Below the pieces are notes generated by a model. It saw nothing but the letters and a program-made list of their open reading frames with translations. It did not search any database and had not been told where the DNA came from. A program made the translations under genes and the position numbers. Positions 44,283-55,560 of a DNA stretch of 64,000 bases are shown here, piece by piece. Every line of letters begins with the position of its first letter. Positions within the stretch are counted from its first letter, which is position 1. Origin of the DNA: Clarireedia homoeocarpa (Eukaryota > Ascomycota > Leotiomycetes > Helotiales > Rutstroemiaceae); contig LNKV01000011.1 of the NCBI GenBank assembly GCA_001465935.1, positions 469,612 to 533,611 of the forward strand. The letters run 5' to 3'.

Positions 44283-47074
44283 ATGGGTGCCGAAATGGAT
44301 ACCATAGAGTCCCATCAGCAGGTTGGCTCCAAAACACCCAGTACCTCTGATCACTCCCTGTCAGAGAAGAAAGGACTCGATGTCGAGATCGATGCTGTTG
44401 ATTCGCATGATTTCAATGACATCCCGGACGACAAAGTCTTCGTCCCAGGAGAACACGATGTCTTCATTGACCCCCGTCTCAAGGACTACCCAATCCCTCT
44501 CGTCGCGAAGACTGTAGATCTGCATAATGATCCAACGTGAGTTATCCATTATCGACAAAATCATTGAATCGACAGCTCTAACAAGATTTACATTAGCGAG
44601 CCAATTCTTACCTTCAGATTTTGGTTCTGCAGCACCTTTTGGGTAGTCATAGGATGCGGTATCTCTTCCTTTTACTACTTCAAACCATACTACATGAGTC
44701 TTACTAGTTATGCGGTGCAACTTTTGTCATGGGGAATGGGCACGTTCATGGCTGCATATCTTCCAACTCGAACTTTTAATACCTTCGGATGGAAATGGAG
44801 CTTGAATCCTGGGCCTTGGAATGCTAAGGAACATGCTCTTGTTGTGGTTGCTTACTGGGGAAGTGTAAGTATTGCATTTTATTAGTTCATGTGGCTGAAT
44901 GGCATATGTGTTTAGACGGCAATGTCTTTCACGAAGTTGGGATAAAACAAGATGGTCTTTCACTATGTGAAGACATCAACTATGACTAGAAGCTAACCCT
45001 GCATAGTGCTACACTGCCTACGGGCTTGGACCACTCAGCGCGATGGAGCTTTACTACGGCCGCAAAATCAACCCTGGTTGGGGCATCCTCTTCCTCATCA
45101 CCACCCAAATGATTGGATACGGATTTGCCGGACTATTCAGAGACATTCTCGTTCGACCACCTAACATTTACTACCCTGGTGTCTTACCCAACGTCTCTCT
45201 CTTCAACGCCATGCACAAGAACCCTGCTGTCACGAAGAAGTCACTCAAGTTCTTCGGCATTGTTGCCATCGCGGCATTCTGTTATGAATGGATCCCTGTT
45301 GTCATGTTCCCTCTCCTCGGTTCGATCCCGTTAATCTGCTACTTCGGGCACGGAAATTGGAAAGCTTATGTGATGGGCTCTGGATACTATGGTTTTGTAA
45401 GTCTGACTTCTCCCCCTGGACTATATTGAATAGTAATTTTTTTACTAACACCTAACACAGGGCCTCCTCGACGTTAGTCTCGACTGGAACTACGTCGCCT
45501 TTTGGTCCCCCCTATACACGCCCCTCTGGGCCAACGCCAACCAATTCATCGGTGCAATGATCGCCTGCTGGCTGATCTACCCCGCCCTCTACTTCAGCAA
45601 TACGCTCAACGCCCTAAATTTCTCGCCCATGGGATCCGGCACATGGGACAAAGACGGCGCGAAGTACAACATCACGCGGATCCTAAACCCCGACTACACG
45701 CTCAACCAAGAAGCCATGGACGCGTATTCACGGCCCTACTGGTCCACGTCCTATGCGCTGCAGTTCTTTTTCGGCTTCGCGGCTTCGACGGGCGCAATGA
45801 TTTACTCGGTGCTTTGGTATGGGGCACCGGCTTATCGTGGATTGAGGGATGCGTTTAGGAATAAGAGGGAGAGCTATAATGATCCTTACTTGCAGGTTAT
45901 GGAGAAGTTGCCTAGAGTGCCGCATTGGTGGTATGGTCTGTTGTTGGTGATTTGCGGTGCGCTGGCGATCGGTCAGTTGTATGGTGCGGAGATGCAGTTG
46001 CCTTGGTGGTATGTATTCTTTCTCAGACTGTTCTAAGCGCATGCACTAATATACTTAATCAGGGGATTCATCGTCATCTCTGTCATCTCATGTATCTTCA
46101 CCTTCCCCAACGGAATCCTCTGGGGTATTGCCAACATGCAAGTCGGAATGGCATTCCTCTCCGAAGTTATTGCCGGAGGTTTGTTCCCTGGTAAACCACT
46201 TGGTGTACTCACCTGCATGGTCTACGGTCGACAGATCCTCGAGCAGAATCTCAACCTCATCTCGGATTACAAATTCGGTTTCTACATGAAGATTCCCGAA
46301 ACAGAAATGTTCATCGGACAAGTATATGGAACCCTGCTAGGTCCTTTCATCAACTATGGCATGATGCGTAAGTTCCTCCTCCACTCTCCCCCTCTATTTC
46401 CCCAGCAAAAAGCCCCCCACACCCAAATCCCCACCCACCACCAAACTAACTCCTCATCTTCAGGTTTCATCATCAACACCGAAGGTCCCAAACTAACCGG
46501 GGCCGTCGAATCGCAAGCCTGGAACGCCGTCAAAACGCGCAACTTCTACTCTCTCTCCGTGATCTGGGGTGTTCTCGGACCCAAAGTCTTTTTCGGCGGC
46601 GACTCGCTCTACTCCTGGATCTACTACGGTTTCCTCGTCGGGCCGGCCCTCGTCATACTGACGTGGTTCGTGCACAAGTGGAAGCCCCAGTGGCAGGTGG
46701 AGAATCGCTTTAACCCGACGTTACTATTATATGGCGCTACCTGGTTCCCCGTTTATCAGACGACCAATTTGATGACTAGCGCAATCTTTTCGGTGTTCTT
46801 GTAAGTATTGCGACATTTTGTCTTACGTTGTTTGATGATGGCTAACGCGGCGAACAGCATGGGATACGTGTATAGATATCATCCGGTTTGGTTCAGGAAG
46901 TACAATTACCTTCTCGGCGTAGGACTCGATTGCGGAACGCAGCTGATGCAGACTGTGATGGTATTTGGACTCAATCTACCGAATGCAACGTTCCCTAATT
47001 GGTGGGGCAATTCTGCGGTAGCTATCGACAGGTGTTTCCCTCCAAGCAGTCTTCCACCAAATGCCATGAATTAG
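44283..47074 (+). CDS. Oligopeptide transporter, OPT family
   Basis: Exons 44283-44536, 44618-44864, 45007-45396, 45461-46008, 46063-46367, 46464-46800 and 46858-47074 join in frame to 765 residues. The cytoplasmic N terminus (MGAEMDTIESHQQVGSKTPS) leads to DPRLKDYPIPLVAKTVDLHN. The OPT signature follows as WSLNPGPWNAKEHALVVVAY (NPGPxNxKEH), then VSLDWNYVAFWSPLYTPLWA, GGLFPGKPLGVLTCMVYGRQ and FVHKWKPQWQVENRFNPTLL, with about 14 membrane segments overall. Length and motifs are complete. Family members import tetra- and pentapeptides, glutathione or siderophore-like compounds with protons at the plasma membrane; the substrate here is unknown. All six introns are short with GT-AG ends. Confidence 0.93.
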
Positions 47075-48000
47075 GGGGGGTGGGCGCTGCCGGGTATGTG
47101 CGTGGGTCCGTGTAAAGATGGAAATATGGTGCGGTTTCAATCATCCAACAGCAACTATTAGTCAGGATTTTGCGTTCAATTCATATTACTAGATATTGGT
47201 CTCTACTGTGCCCAAACGTAAGGGTATATCCGGTTTGGCTTGAGGGGCGACATTATTTTGATGGTACTGATAGATCTCTTCAACATGCGAATAGAAAGCA
47301 AATCCAAGACGGCAGCACACTTAAACGCATTACTGACTTTAACACATTACTGACTTAAACACATTGCTGAAAGATTTGGAAAGCTAAAGGGTATCATTTT
47401 ATTCATAAAAAGGCCATCAAATAGTGGTGCCTCAAAACTCCAATCAAAAGCATTGCAAGGAAGAACAGTTTCCAAGCGGTTTCCTAGCGGATCGTAATGG
47501 CCAGATGAGCTTCTTTGAAACGATTCTAGAATGGAATATGGCTTCAATTTGTATCGACCAAATATAGCTGCTCAATGTGATGAGGCCCAACCCATTTCAA
47601 TAAGCCAGAGAGTACCATTAAGGCGGCTTCTCTCATTCATAGAGAGTTGAATAGTCCTTCAACAATGAGGCAGATATATGAGATCATTTTCCTGGCCTTT
47701 GGTGAGAATAATAATTAGAATGCGATGAAAAAATGGCAGTACCGGTCTGAACTCGGGGTATCATGTGTCCAGATTCCAGTTTGCTGTCGAAAATGTGCTG
47801 CATAGCCGACCTTTGGTGCGGTATATGTACAGGTCCGTGATGCGGAATATATAGTCGTAAAAGAAACTCGTTATGATCTCGTGTAAGAGCTTGATGGGAA
47901 AGAAATTGGCGAAAAAAGTCGACATGCTCTATGGAAATCCAACATCAGCGACGCGTTCGAATAGTAAGAAAGAAAAGCATAACTCATTGCTTACCAACCA
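47075..48000. other. Intergenic
   Basis: Nothing supported. A short C-run tract follows the OPT stop at 47075-47082 on the opposite strand. Confidence 0.5.
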
Positions 48001-48555
48001 TCATAATTTCGACGTCCTAATCTGCACCCAGAGTGATTCGGCCCTAGCTAACACCACGCCCTCCTCATTCTCAATCCTCCCATTGATATAGAACTTTCTC
48101 CCTTTTCTCTCGCTCAATTGCACCACCACCAACACCACCTGCGGCGTTCTCACCATCTTCAAATACCTCACATCCAAGCCTGCCGTAACCGTCGACCGCG
48201 TCAGCGGAGTGCCATCCGCGTCTTTATTCAATGTGAGCAGTAACCCCATGGCATCGTCGATGACCGCCGCGATAAGCCCTCCGTGTAATGCGTGCGCGCT
48301 CCCGTTCATGCCGGAGCCGAGACTGAGAAGCATGCGGGCTTCCTTGATTGTTTTGGAGCCATCATCGGGACGGCGATAGATGGATAACGCGGCTTGGATG
48401 GTGTTGGGCGTCTTGAGCGTTTCGGCGAAGAGCGAATCTTCGGTGGATCGTTTGTATTCGCGAGAGAAGGTTGGCGTGATAAGGTAATCGCGGTCTTGGA
48501 GGAGCTCGGCACACCAGGGAATAGAATTGAAAAAATTGAGGTCGGTTTGCTCCAT
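48001..48555 (-). CDS. Hotdog-fold acyl-CoA thioesterase family protein
   Basis: A single exon of 184 residues, MEQTDLNFFNSIPWCAELLQ to QIRTSKL. The core reads GSAHALHGGLIAAVIDDAMG, the HGG-x-x-A-x-x-D pattern of PaaI/THEM4-type hotdog thioesterases, then STVTAGLDVRYLKMVRTPQV and KGRKFYINGRIENEEGVVLA. Such enzymes hydrolyse fatty or aromatic acyl-CoA esters; many fungal members are mitochondrial or cytosolic and uncharacterised. No targeting peptide is evident. Confidence 0.85.
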   Translation of the reverse strand: MEQTDLNFFNSIPWCAELLQDRDYLITPTFSREYKRSTEDSLFAETLKTPNTIQAALSIYRRPDDGSKTIKEARMLLSLGSGMNGSAHALHGGLIAAVIDDAMGLLLTLNKDADGTPLTRSTVTAGLDVRYLKMVRTPQVVLVVVQLSERKGRKFYINGRIENEEGVVLARAESLWVQIRTSKL

Positions 48556-49291
48556 GGTGATGATGTTTGTAATGCAACAAAGAGCGAGTAGAAAGAGAAG
48601 GACAGGACTGGAACGGTTGTGGATTTATTATGATGTTGCAGGGCGCGAGCGCATTTTGGAGATGGTGAGAGGTCCGTGGTTAAGTACATATGTACAGTAC
48701 GAGGAAAGATTATCACCAGATTGGCGTTGCCCCACCCCTCAGCTCCTCGGACATTACTCCACTCCACAACGGGGAAGCAACGAGCTTTCTCCATGGCAGG
48801 AAAATTTTTGCTGGTTCACGTCTAGACCGATATTAAGCTCGATCTGGGCCTCGTCTAGAGCTAGAGTACAGTCAGCATGCACGTTGGTTTTTGTTGTTGT
48901 TATTGTTGTTGCTTTTGTTGTTGTTGCTGTTGTTTTTGTTGTTGTTGCGTCCGTATAGCTGTTGTTGTCTTATCGCTAGCAGGCCGTGAGCAGACCATTG
49001 TGACTAGAAAAAGAGCAACCGCGGCGCTTTCGACTTTCAGCGGTCCTGGCGCATATCAACTGCATTCTTTGAGGTCTATGACCCGAGCTCACTGATGCCA
49101 ATACGGCACTAAGCGGGCTGTTACAATGGAGCTTCGATCTTATGCAATTAGCACAGAGCCTTTGCCGCTCGCTCATCTTGTGGTGGTCCAATCCACTGTA
49201 CCGAAGTTTCTCCTACCTTGGTAATTTGTTTCTTTCCAATCATATCCAATGATTGTCGTCCTTGTTGCCCCTCTCCGGGTAACATCTATAT
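48556..49291. other. Intergenic, holding the GTT microsatellite
   Basis: The 5' flank of the thioesterase gene. No further gene is supported. Confidence 0.5.
48883..48947. repeat. GTT microsatellite
   Basis: About 20 GTT-type triplets with single-base interruptions. Confidence 0.95.
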
Positions 49292-49390
49292 CACCAGTGG
49301 GTAAGGTTCTACTAACTATCCGACCAGTTCCACGAGTTCGATATTCAACTAAAACACATATACTTTTAGGTCTATATTCTGGCAAGTGTA
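49292..49390 (+). mobile_element. Truncated relative of the 36.4-kb MITE (left half)
   Basis: CACCAGTGGGTAAG, CTACTAACTATCCGACCA, TCGATATTCAACTAAAA and TTCTGGCAAGTGTA align in order with the left half of the element at 36432, with moderate divergence. The right half is missing and the sequence stops at the retroelement-like insertion. Confidence 0.65.
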
Positions 49391-49402
49391 AATGTGCGTA
49401 CA

Positions 49403-50255
49403 GGAGGACGAAGACTCAACACCTGTACGCAGTATCCTCTACGAACCTCGAGGTGATTTATCCTTGAGAGCTAAGATTGAGTCGCTTTACTTTAATATTG
49501 TCTCCGACGATACTATCGTATTTACGAACGAAACTCGACGAACTATTACAATCTAAATATCTTTATAATACGATTCTCTACTTTCGACCTCTGCTTGTAT
49601 ATTGTAACTTCGGCGAAAATATAAAGAAGAATAAGGCGAGTTATAATTATAAACGAGACTTGTTTGGACTAAGAAAGAAAGAAGAGTATAATTGATATAT
49701 AAGACCTATAATCGATTCTCGATAAATTTTCACAAATCTAGGGAAAAGAGAAAGGATTCTCAACGAATTTTCACAATCTGAAGAAAAGAGAAGGGATTCT
49801 CAATAAATTTTCACAATCTGGGGAAAAGAGAAGGGATTCTTAATGAATTTTTATAATCTGAAGAAAGGAGAAGAGCTTTAATCAGACAAGAAAAGAGAAC
49901 TACCTATAGATAACCGGATACTAGCGATATCTATATAGCCAATATTATATATAAAGGGAACTAGAAGAAAAGGATTTAAAGTTATTTCTCTCTATCAAGA
50001 ACTCCTTGTGACAATATTACGAGATAAAGGGAACCTAGAGTAACTATCTTCTTTCCTATAGTTTAAGGGAACTGTTACTTGTCTAAGAAGAAGCTTGTTA
50101 AGTTAAAAATACTATAATTAGGGATAAAGAGGAGTTTTGCTAGTTTCTCCTTTGTAAATATTATATACCGCTAGCAGCCAGCTGCTGGACGACCTACTAT
50201 AGTCTCGGACTCACACAGGTCGTTAAAATGAATTAAAAAAAATTAAAAAAAAAAA
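49403..50255 (+). mobile_element. Retroelement-like insertion with A-rich tail and 13-bp target duplication
   Basis: AAATGTGCGTACA at 49390-49402 is repeated exactly at 50256-50268. The 853 bp between end in a long A-rich tail (50226-50255), preceded by GACGACCTACTATAG and AGGTCGTT, which can pair. A poly-A end and a direct repeat of this length are the marks of LINE- or SINE-type insertion. The body is very AT-rich with no intact ORF, so it is either a degraded LINE 3' part (possibly RIP-mutated) or a non-autonomous element. It lies with its 3' end 4 bases from the HET gene stop. Confidence 0.65.
49715..49876 (+). repeat. 40-bp tandem repeat, four units
   Basis: Units start at 49715, 49756, 49796 and 49836, each ATTCTCRAYRAATTTTCACA-like followed by AATCTGRRGAAAAGAGAAGG. 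They lie inside the retroelement-like insertion. Confidence 0.85.
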
Positions 50256-50272
50256 AAATGTGCGTACACGCA

Positions 50273-52993
50273 TCATACAATCTCAATCTGACCTCCCACT
50301 TCCACCATATCCCAAAACTCCTCGACTGCACATCCAACCTCCTCCCTCTCCCTCTCTACATATTCTCCCTCCATCCAGCCTTGCACAAAGCAGCTTCCGA
50401 CAAACCCATACCTTCCATCCTCTTTCTCATCTAACAGTACCGGCGTACTGCAATTACTCAGAATCGCTACACTTTGCCCCTCTTTGGCCCAGTGCGGGGC
50501 CAATCCTATGTGTCCCTTTTCGGTTACTATAAGTCGTCTGCCTTTGGTGGCAATGCCAAATACATCGACAATGTCGTTTTTGTTTTGACTGTGCTTGAGT
50601 TCGTCGGGTTTGAAGCATATTACACGGAAGGCTTCGATCTCGCTGGAGCCGTTGGTGCCAGTGTCGTTGGCGCTGGTGTCCGGTACGTTTTTTGATTGGC
50701 TGTCAGTCGTCTCGTCCTCGCCCTCCTCTTTCGTGCTCACCTCACTCGCACTGTTCCGCCCGGCAGCTTTGTTTTCCTCTTCTTTTTCCCCATTACCATT
50801 CTCGTCCTTGGTTTCATTCTCAATCTGTCGACTCGCCAATTTTTTCCCTTTCTCTGCAGGATCAAATCTGTCGATACCCCAGGTGCCTTCCACATCACCC
50901 GCCATCATTGACCAAAACGCAGATCCAAACTCGTCGCCCCATTCATAAAGGGCACTCTCGGCCACGGCTATGCCCATCCACGCACCATACAAATTGTGCC
51001 TTTCAGTTGGAGTATCACCATACGGACCAACAACTTTAATTTTATCAATAATAAGACCAGTACACTTGAGTACTTCGCCCGAAAATGAGAAACGAGATGT
51101 CTTGACCCCTTTACCCATGGCTTGATAGATTGGGCCCCCAATATTCTTTACTGCGGACATGAATATATTGGGCAAATGTACTCTACGTATCGTACTGCTG
51201 GCTGTGGAGGGAGTGCTCCAATCTGGGACCCATGAGGGGGTAGCTAGTTTCTCGTTTCTGGTTGGTTCTGCTGCACAAATGACATCCAAAGATCCATTGT
51301 GGTTTGCTTCAGCCACTGCAAAGTCCGTATAAGTTTGCGACAGTGATCTCGTGTAATCCATCTTGAAATTCATGCCGTTTGTATCTCGCGCAAGATTCCA
51401 GACTGCGAAAATCTTATCATATGGAGATGTGCTTTCAAAATCCCGAGCAAGAACAAGCACATCGAGAATACCTGGTGTTTTTTCATCCATCAAGAACCAC
51501 TCTGGGTTAGCAGGCATAATCGAAATTGAATTGGCGCCCTGCCCTATAAGGTGTCTAAAATAGAAAAGACGCCGTACAAAGGAGACATCGTTTTCGGAAA
51601 CACTTTTTAATTGCGGATCAGAAGCCATCATTGACCTGGTCATTGATCTATCCCTAGTAAGAACGTTCACTAAATGATAAGCCGCCAGGTCTAATCTATA
51701 CCATTCCACATATCGATGTCCGCAAAACAGAAGTGGCCTAGTACTAACAGCAAGCTCTTGGCATACCCAGATACGACGAAAATACGGTCTTATCAGAAAA
51801 CGATATAAGGCGGCCAATCGACGAGGGAAAGTCTCACTGTCTTTGACATCCCAAGTGCCGTCACGTTTGTGTTGGAGAATAGGCATTTGCAATTCCGGAA
51901 TAAGATCGATAGCGATTTCACTTGCCTCATTCGACTCTCCGACCCAGCTAATAACAAGATCGGCCGCTGCGTATATATCGATCATTCTCGGTAGCTGTCG
52001 GTTGCGCTCCGCCACATTGTTTTGATCAATACATATGGCATCAATCCACATGACGAATTTGACGTTTTCTCTTCGGACTGTCCGAAGAAAAGTCGCGAGA
52101 TTCTTCCTGATCCAGAAAGGCTGGCCAACAAGTGATATCTCATCTGTTGGCTCCTCTTCTTCCCAGGTGTACGATAGACAAGCGTAGGGAATGTCTTCAT
52201 GCCTGGTCGTGTATGCAAGCATACCTTTCAGAGGATCTGAAGAGTTGCCTGATCCCCACAATTCGAGAACACGGAATTCGTTCATTACATAGTCGAGAGG
52301 GAGGTAAGTGAATGGGTCAGAGGACCCTTCCGGATTGTTTTGGACAGCTAGAGGAGCAGGATGGTGTTTCGGCGTTCTCTTCCATTCGTTTACATCCCTA
52401 TATTCTCTCCAACCCCTCAATGGCGGGGATGGTAATACGGGAAGCTTTCCTTCATCCCATAATGCTGCCATAATTTCGCTCAAGTCGATGATTTCCTGGG
52501 CATGCTCGTTCATTTTGTCTATCCATTCCATGTTCCAGTATCGAGACTTTTCCTCGGGGTTGATAGCGTTTAAACACAGATCCCTGAACCAGAACCTCAG
52601 ATGATCTTCTTTTGTTCGCATATGGAGAAGGAATTCTCGAATGTTTCGATACATGGGAATTTCTTTCGCATCAACAGTGATTGTAACGTACGCGATAGGG
52701 TTTCCACGAGTGTTCACCACTGCTGTATATGGCTTGGCCTCTGAGAGTGCTTCATAAGATAAAGTGCACTCAAGCTTACTATCAGAGTCGCCGTGATGAG
52801 GGGCAAGAACAAGGAACCGCATTTCTTGTATATCGAAATTGAGCGGGGCCACTTCACAAGCTCCTATGTTCAATGGTCCGATTCTGGACGGCTCTTGTAC
52901 AGACTCAACGATTCTAAAGCTAACATCCTGCTCCTGGTTATCCATGTTGGAGGTGGCTACTCGAGTTTTGACACTACGCGCCTTGTTTTTCAT
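50273..52993 (-). CDS. Large HET-domain protein with a second, degenerate HET-like module
   Basis: A single exon of 906 residues. The canonical HET domain begins around residue 270: PYACLSYTWEEEEPTDEISL, FWIRKNLATFLRTVRREN, FVMWIDAICIDQNNVAERNR and RMIDIYAAADLVISWVGESN, then IWVCQELAVS. Before it, residues about 55-190 follow the same order in worn form: MRFLVLAPHHGDSDSKLECT, LSYEALSEAKPY, the DAKEIPMYRNIREFLLHMR strand-helix, RFWFRDLCLNAINPEEKSRY and AQEIIDLSEIMAALW. The C-terminal half has SWVPDWSTP, an acidic Lys/Glu/Asp linker (about residues 710-770) and GFVGSCFVQGWMEGEYVERE. HET proteins trigger or regulate heterokaryon incompatibility and related cell-death responses. The ATG at 52993 may be preceded by a truer start at MDNQEQDVSFRI, 16 codons in. 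Confidence 0.9.
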   Translation of the reverse strand: MKNKARSVKTRVATSNMDNQEQDVSFRIVESVQEPSRIGPLNIGACEVAPLNFDIQEMRFLVLAPHHGDSDSKLECTLSYEALSEAKPYTAVVNTRGNPIAYVTITVDAKEIPMYRNIREFLLHMRTKEDHLRFWFRDLCLNAINPEEKSRYWNMEWIDKMNEHAQEIIDLSEIMAALWDEGKLPVLPSPPLRGWREYRDVNEWKRTPKHHPAPLAVQNNPEGSSDPFTYLPLDYVMNEFRVLELWGSGNSSDPLKGMLAYTTRHEDIPYACLSYTWEEEEPTDEISLVGQPFWIRKNLATFLRTVRRENVKFVMWIDAICIDQNNVAERNRQLPRMIDIYAAADLVISWVGESNEASEIAIDLIPELQMPILQHKRDGTWDVKDSETFPRRLAALYRFLIRPYFRRIWVCQELAVSTRPLLFCGHRYVEWYRLDLAAYHLVNVLTRDRSMTRSMMASDPQLKSVSENDVSFVRRLFYFRHLIGQGANSISIMPANPEWFLMDEKTPGILDVLVLARDFESTSPYDKIFAVWNLARDTNGMNFKMDYTRSLSQTYTDFAVAEANHNGSLDVICAAEPTRNEKLATPSWVPDWSTPSTASSTIRRVHLPNIFMSAVKNIGGPIYQAMGKGVKTSRFSFSGEVLKCTGLIIDKIKVVGPYGDTPTERHNLYGAWMGIAVAESALYEWGDEFGSAFWSMMAGDVEGTWGIDRFDPAEKGKKLASRQIENETKDENGNGEKEEENKAAGRNSASEVSTKEEGEDETTDSQSKNVPDTSANDTGTNGSSEIEAFRVICFKPDELKHSQNKNDIVDVFGIATKGRRLIVTEKGHIGLAPHWAKEGQSVAILSNCSTPVLLDEKEDGRYGFVGSCFVQGWMEGEYVEREREEVGCAVEEFWDMVEVGGQIEIV

Positions 52994-53808
52994 CTGTGAA
53001 GGAAAATGTGACTGTATCTGCTCCTATTACCTCGGAATGTATTGGAGAAACAGCACGTGGTGTTTCGCACAAAATACAAGCAGTAAAGTAGGTTCGCAGC
53101 ATTGATAAGTAAGAAACAGAATTGTGGGTGCTTGCACTTCGTACACGAACTCTAGGTCCGGCCGGCATTGCTTCGCCGCACTATCGTAGGTGGCTATGGC
53201 GTAAGGCCACCAGCAGGGAGGGCTCTCTAGTTAGACGCCGTAAAATTTGACGTAAATTCTAGTCATCACTGCAGAGAAAAATACAACTAGGCCTTAAGGA
53301 CATTATGACTAAGCCGTTCCCCTCAATTGAACGGCATCCCGTATTTCAATTCTGGTCGACCAGATACTTTTGGCCTAATTAGGGAAGATATAACCCGCAC
53401 TGAATATCAGTAGTTCAAAAGCACTTCATTCTCTGAATGGTTTTGGGTTTGAGTAACGACACAAGACTGTCCATCTTTTCTGCGGCGCGCGATGCCACCG
53501 CGGTAAATATGGGCATTTAGTGTGTAATTTTACGCAGATCTCCCTCGATTTATGTGTGCTAATATGCTAGCCGTTACTGGGTCTGCGCTAATTCATGCGG
53601 GGAGTCATCGCATCCCTGATTTGTGTTGGCTGCTTTCGGCGTAAATACTCGGAAAAGAAACACGTCCATCAACTTATGACTTATACACCAACTTTTTATA
53701 GAGTATCCTTTTCATTATTTAGCAATTATTCAATAAGACCCACGCCGCCAAATAGAAATCTCTCAAACCAGCTCAGCTTCGTGCCATTACCTTCTAGTAT
53801 TGGGCGGG
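52994..53808. other. Intergenic
   Basis: The HET gene promoter side and 3' flank of the coiled-coil gene; no other feature. Confidence 0.5.
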
Positions 53809-54927
53809 TCATTTATCTGTAGATTTTCCTCTCTTGCGTTGCGGTTTGCTTTTATCTATTTTCGTTTGTCCGGGAATCACCTCGGATGATGCGGCGCCAG
53901 CATGTTTCACGGGTGCTTTCATGCTACGCTTACGTTGTTTTGGTACTTGCGGCGTAGGTGTTGCTATCTTGCTTTGCGAGTGGCGGCGATGGCGTTTATC
54001 ATCGTGGACTGAAGGGCTCCTTGTGACCTTTGGCTTGTAAGGGTCCTCCTTCGGCTTATTCAGAAGCATTTCAAGCTTCGTTACATCTTCTTCCAGCCTT
54101 TTGACGCTTTCGCCGAGAGTTGTACATTTTTGTTCGGCTTTAGTGGCCGATTTATTCAAATTCTCTTTAATTCGGAGGTAAGTATCATATGCTTGTTGGT
54201 GCTGCTCGCTCTTTCCTCTAGCAGGCCAGCCATATCGCAACCAGTCTTCGAACGCAGTTTTGTAATCCGCGATGTCCAATCTTCTTGGTCGTATATCCTT
54301 GTAGTCCTTCCCCTCTGCCTTCAACTGATCAATTTTCTTGAGCTGGGCCTCGCGTTTCATAACATCCGGGAGCATTAATTCGTAAAGCTCAATTGTTGTT
54401 TGCCAACGGTCGTTCGAATGATTCCTTGAATCATTTGGTGGTATGCAAGGTATAAGAAGTTCAATCCATCTAAACACTACTGCCGCAAAATTTGTTTTGT
54501 GATCTTCAAGCTTTCTTTCTTCGCTCCTCGCAGATTGACGAGCTTCCTTTAGCTTTTCTTTCTGTGTATTAACTTCTGCTTTCTTAGCGTCCAGATCTGA
54601 TATCTGTACCAAGCGCAGTTCTTTCTGGGCCGCGGAGTGATCCATGTATGTAGGAAACCCCTCATAATGTAGAACGTGACCATCAGTTGGCTCGGAGCCG
54701 CTGTGCGCAATATCATCTAATAACTTTGTTGTTAACTTTGGCGTTGCGATCGAGCTACGGCTTCCACCCAGCTGGGGACGGAGCCTGCTTTGATTATGAT
54801 TATGCATTCTGGAGACTGGTTGACCTATTGTACGTTTTGAAGAGAAAAAAGACATCAAAATGGGTTGAAGTGGAGTTTCCGTTTCGTCTACATGTTTGTT
54901 TGGGGCCTGCCGGATGACACCGATCAT
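53809..54927 (-). CDS. Hypothetical coiled-coil protein with basic tail
   Basis: A single exon of 372 residues (MIGVIRQAPNKHVDETETPL ...). A later ATG at residue 25 (MSFFSSKRTIGQPVSR) is an equally good start. A helical, charged middle (ELRLVQISDLDAKKAEVNTQ, EKLKEARQSARSEERKLEDH, TTLGESVKRLEEDVTKLEML) predicts coiled coils, with a conserved-looking YKTAFEDWLRYGWPARGKSE between them. The C-terminal 90 residues are rich in Lys, Arg, Ser and Pro (HRRHSQSKIATPTPQVPKQR). The arrangement suggests a nuclear or DNA-associated protein, but no domain is recognised. It resembles in composition the decayed gene at 5815-6917. Confidence 0.6.
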   Translation of the reverse strand: MIGVIRQAPNKHVDETETPLQPILMSFFSSKRTIGQPVSRMHNHNQSRLRPQLGGSRSSIATPKLTTKLLDDIAHSGSEPTDGHVLHYEGFPTYMDHSAAQKELRLVQISDLDAKKAEVNTQKEKLKEARQSARSEERKLEDHKTNFAAVVFRWIELLIPCIPPNDSRNHSNDRWQTTIELYELMLPDVMKREAQLKKIDQLKAEGKDYKDIRPRRLDIADYKTAFEDWLRYGWPARGKSEQHQQAYDTYLRIKENLNKSATKAEQKCTTLGESVKRLEEDVTKLEMLLNKPKEDPYKPKVTRSPSVHDDKRHRRHSQSKIATPTPQVPKQRKRSMKAPVKHAGAASSEVIPGQTKIDKSKPQRKRGKSTDK

Positions 54928-55560
54928 GGAATATATAGCAGCAGCTTCTCCAGATTTTCCATGCCAACAGAAAATTTATTTGTATGAAAATATCTTTCTC
55001 AGCGCAAACTTTTATCTAGACCCTGAAACATAAGCTTGCAGTTGGAACTGGCCTTCTGGTGACTTGGGTCATGATAAGGCCGAATAGGGCGCTTAGATTG
55101 TGAAAAATACTTCGCTCTAATAATAAATAGTATTAAGGAAGTCTGGACCCACTGGGTATTTCCAAAGGATTTTTTGTGTTTGCTAGAGCAATTTCTGCTT
55201 ATTAATTCTTTCTCTTCATGTGGCAGCTGTTTATCCTTATTGTCATATCTAAGCAACTGAATTCTTTCTCCATACTTATTAAGTTATTACTGCTGGTGAT
55301 ATTATGCTAAGACTATCACATAATACATCAGCATCACATTATCCAGGTGAAGATCTTGCTGCACCCATATAGACTGGACCGGATGCCTCAAATCTATTAT
55401 ACTTATCTGAGTAGTTTTCTCAGTGCCACTGTGCTATTAATAAAACCGCAGTCTTCTCTTGTCCGTACTTGCCTCGAAAACCATGATGAGTACTGTTTTG
55501 AGGTTATTCAACGATCAATACACTTGTTAGGTTTGGAGTCAGTTTAAAGTTTTTGAGTAG
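54928..55560. other. Intergenic
   Basis: AT-rich; nothing supported. Confidence 0.5.

Noticed and set aside
49477..49695. 72-codon ORF in the retroelement-like insertion
   Set aside because: AT-driven composition and no reverse transcriptase or Gag motif; best treated as degraded element sequence.
50595..51039. Overlapping plus-strand ORFs of about 115 codons
   Set aside because: They are the antisense of the HET protein's acidic linker.
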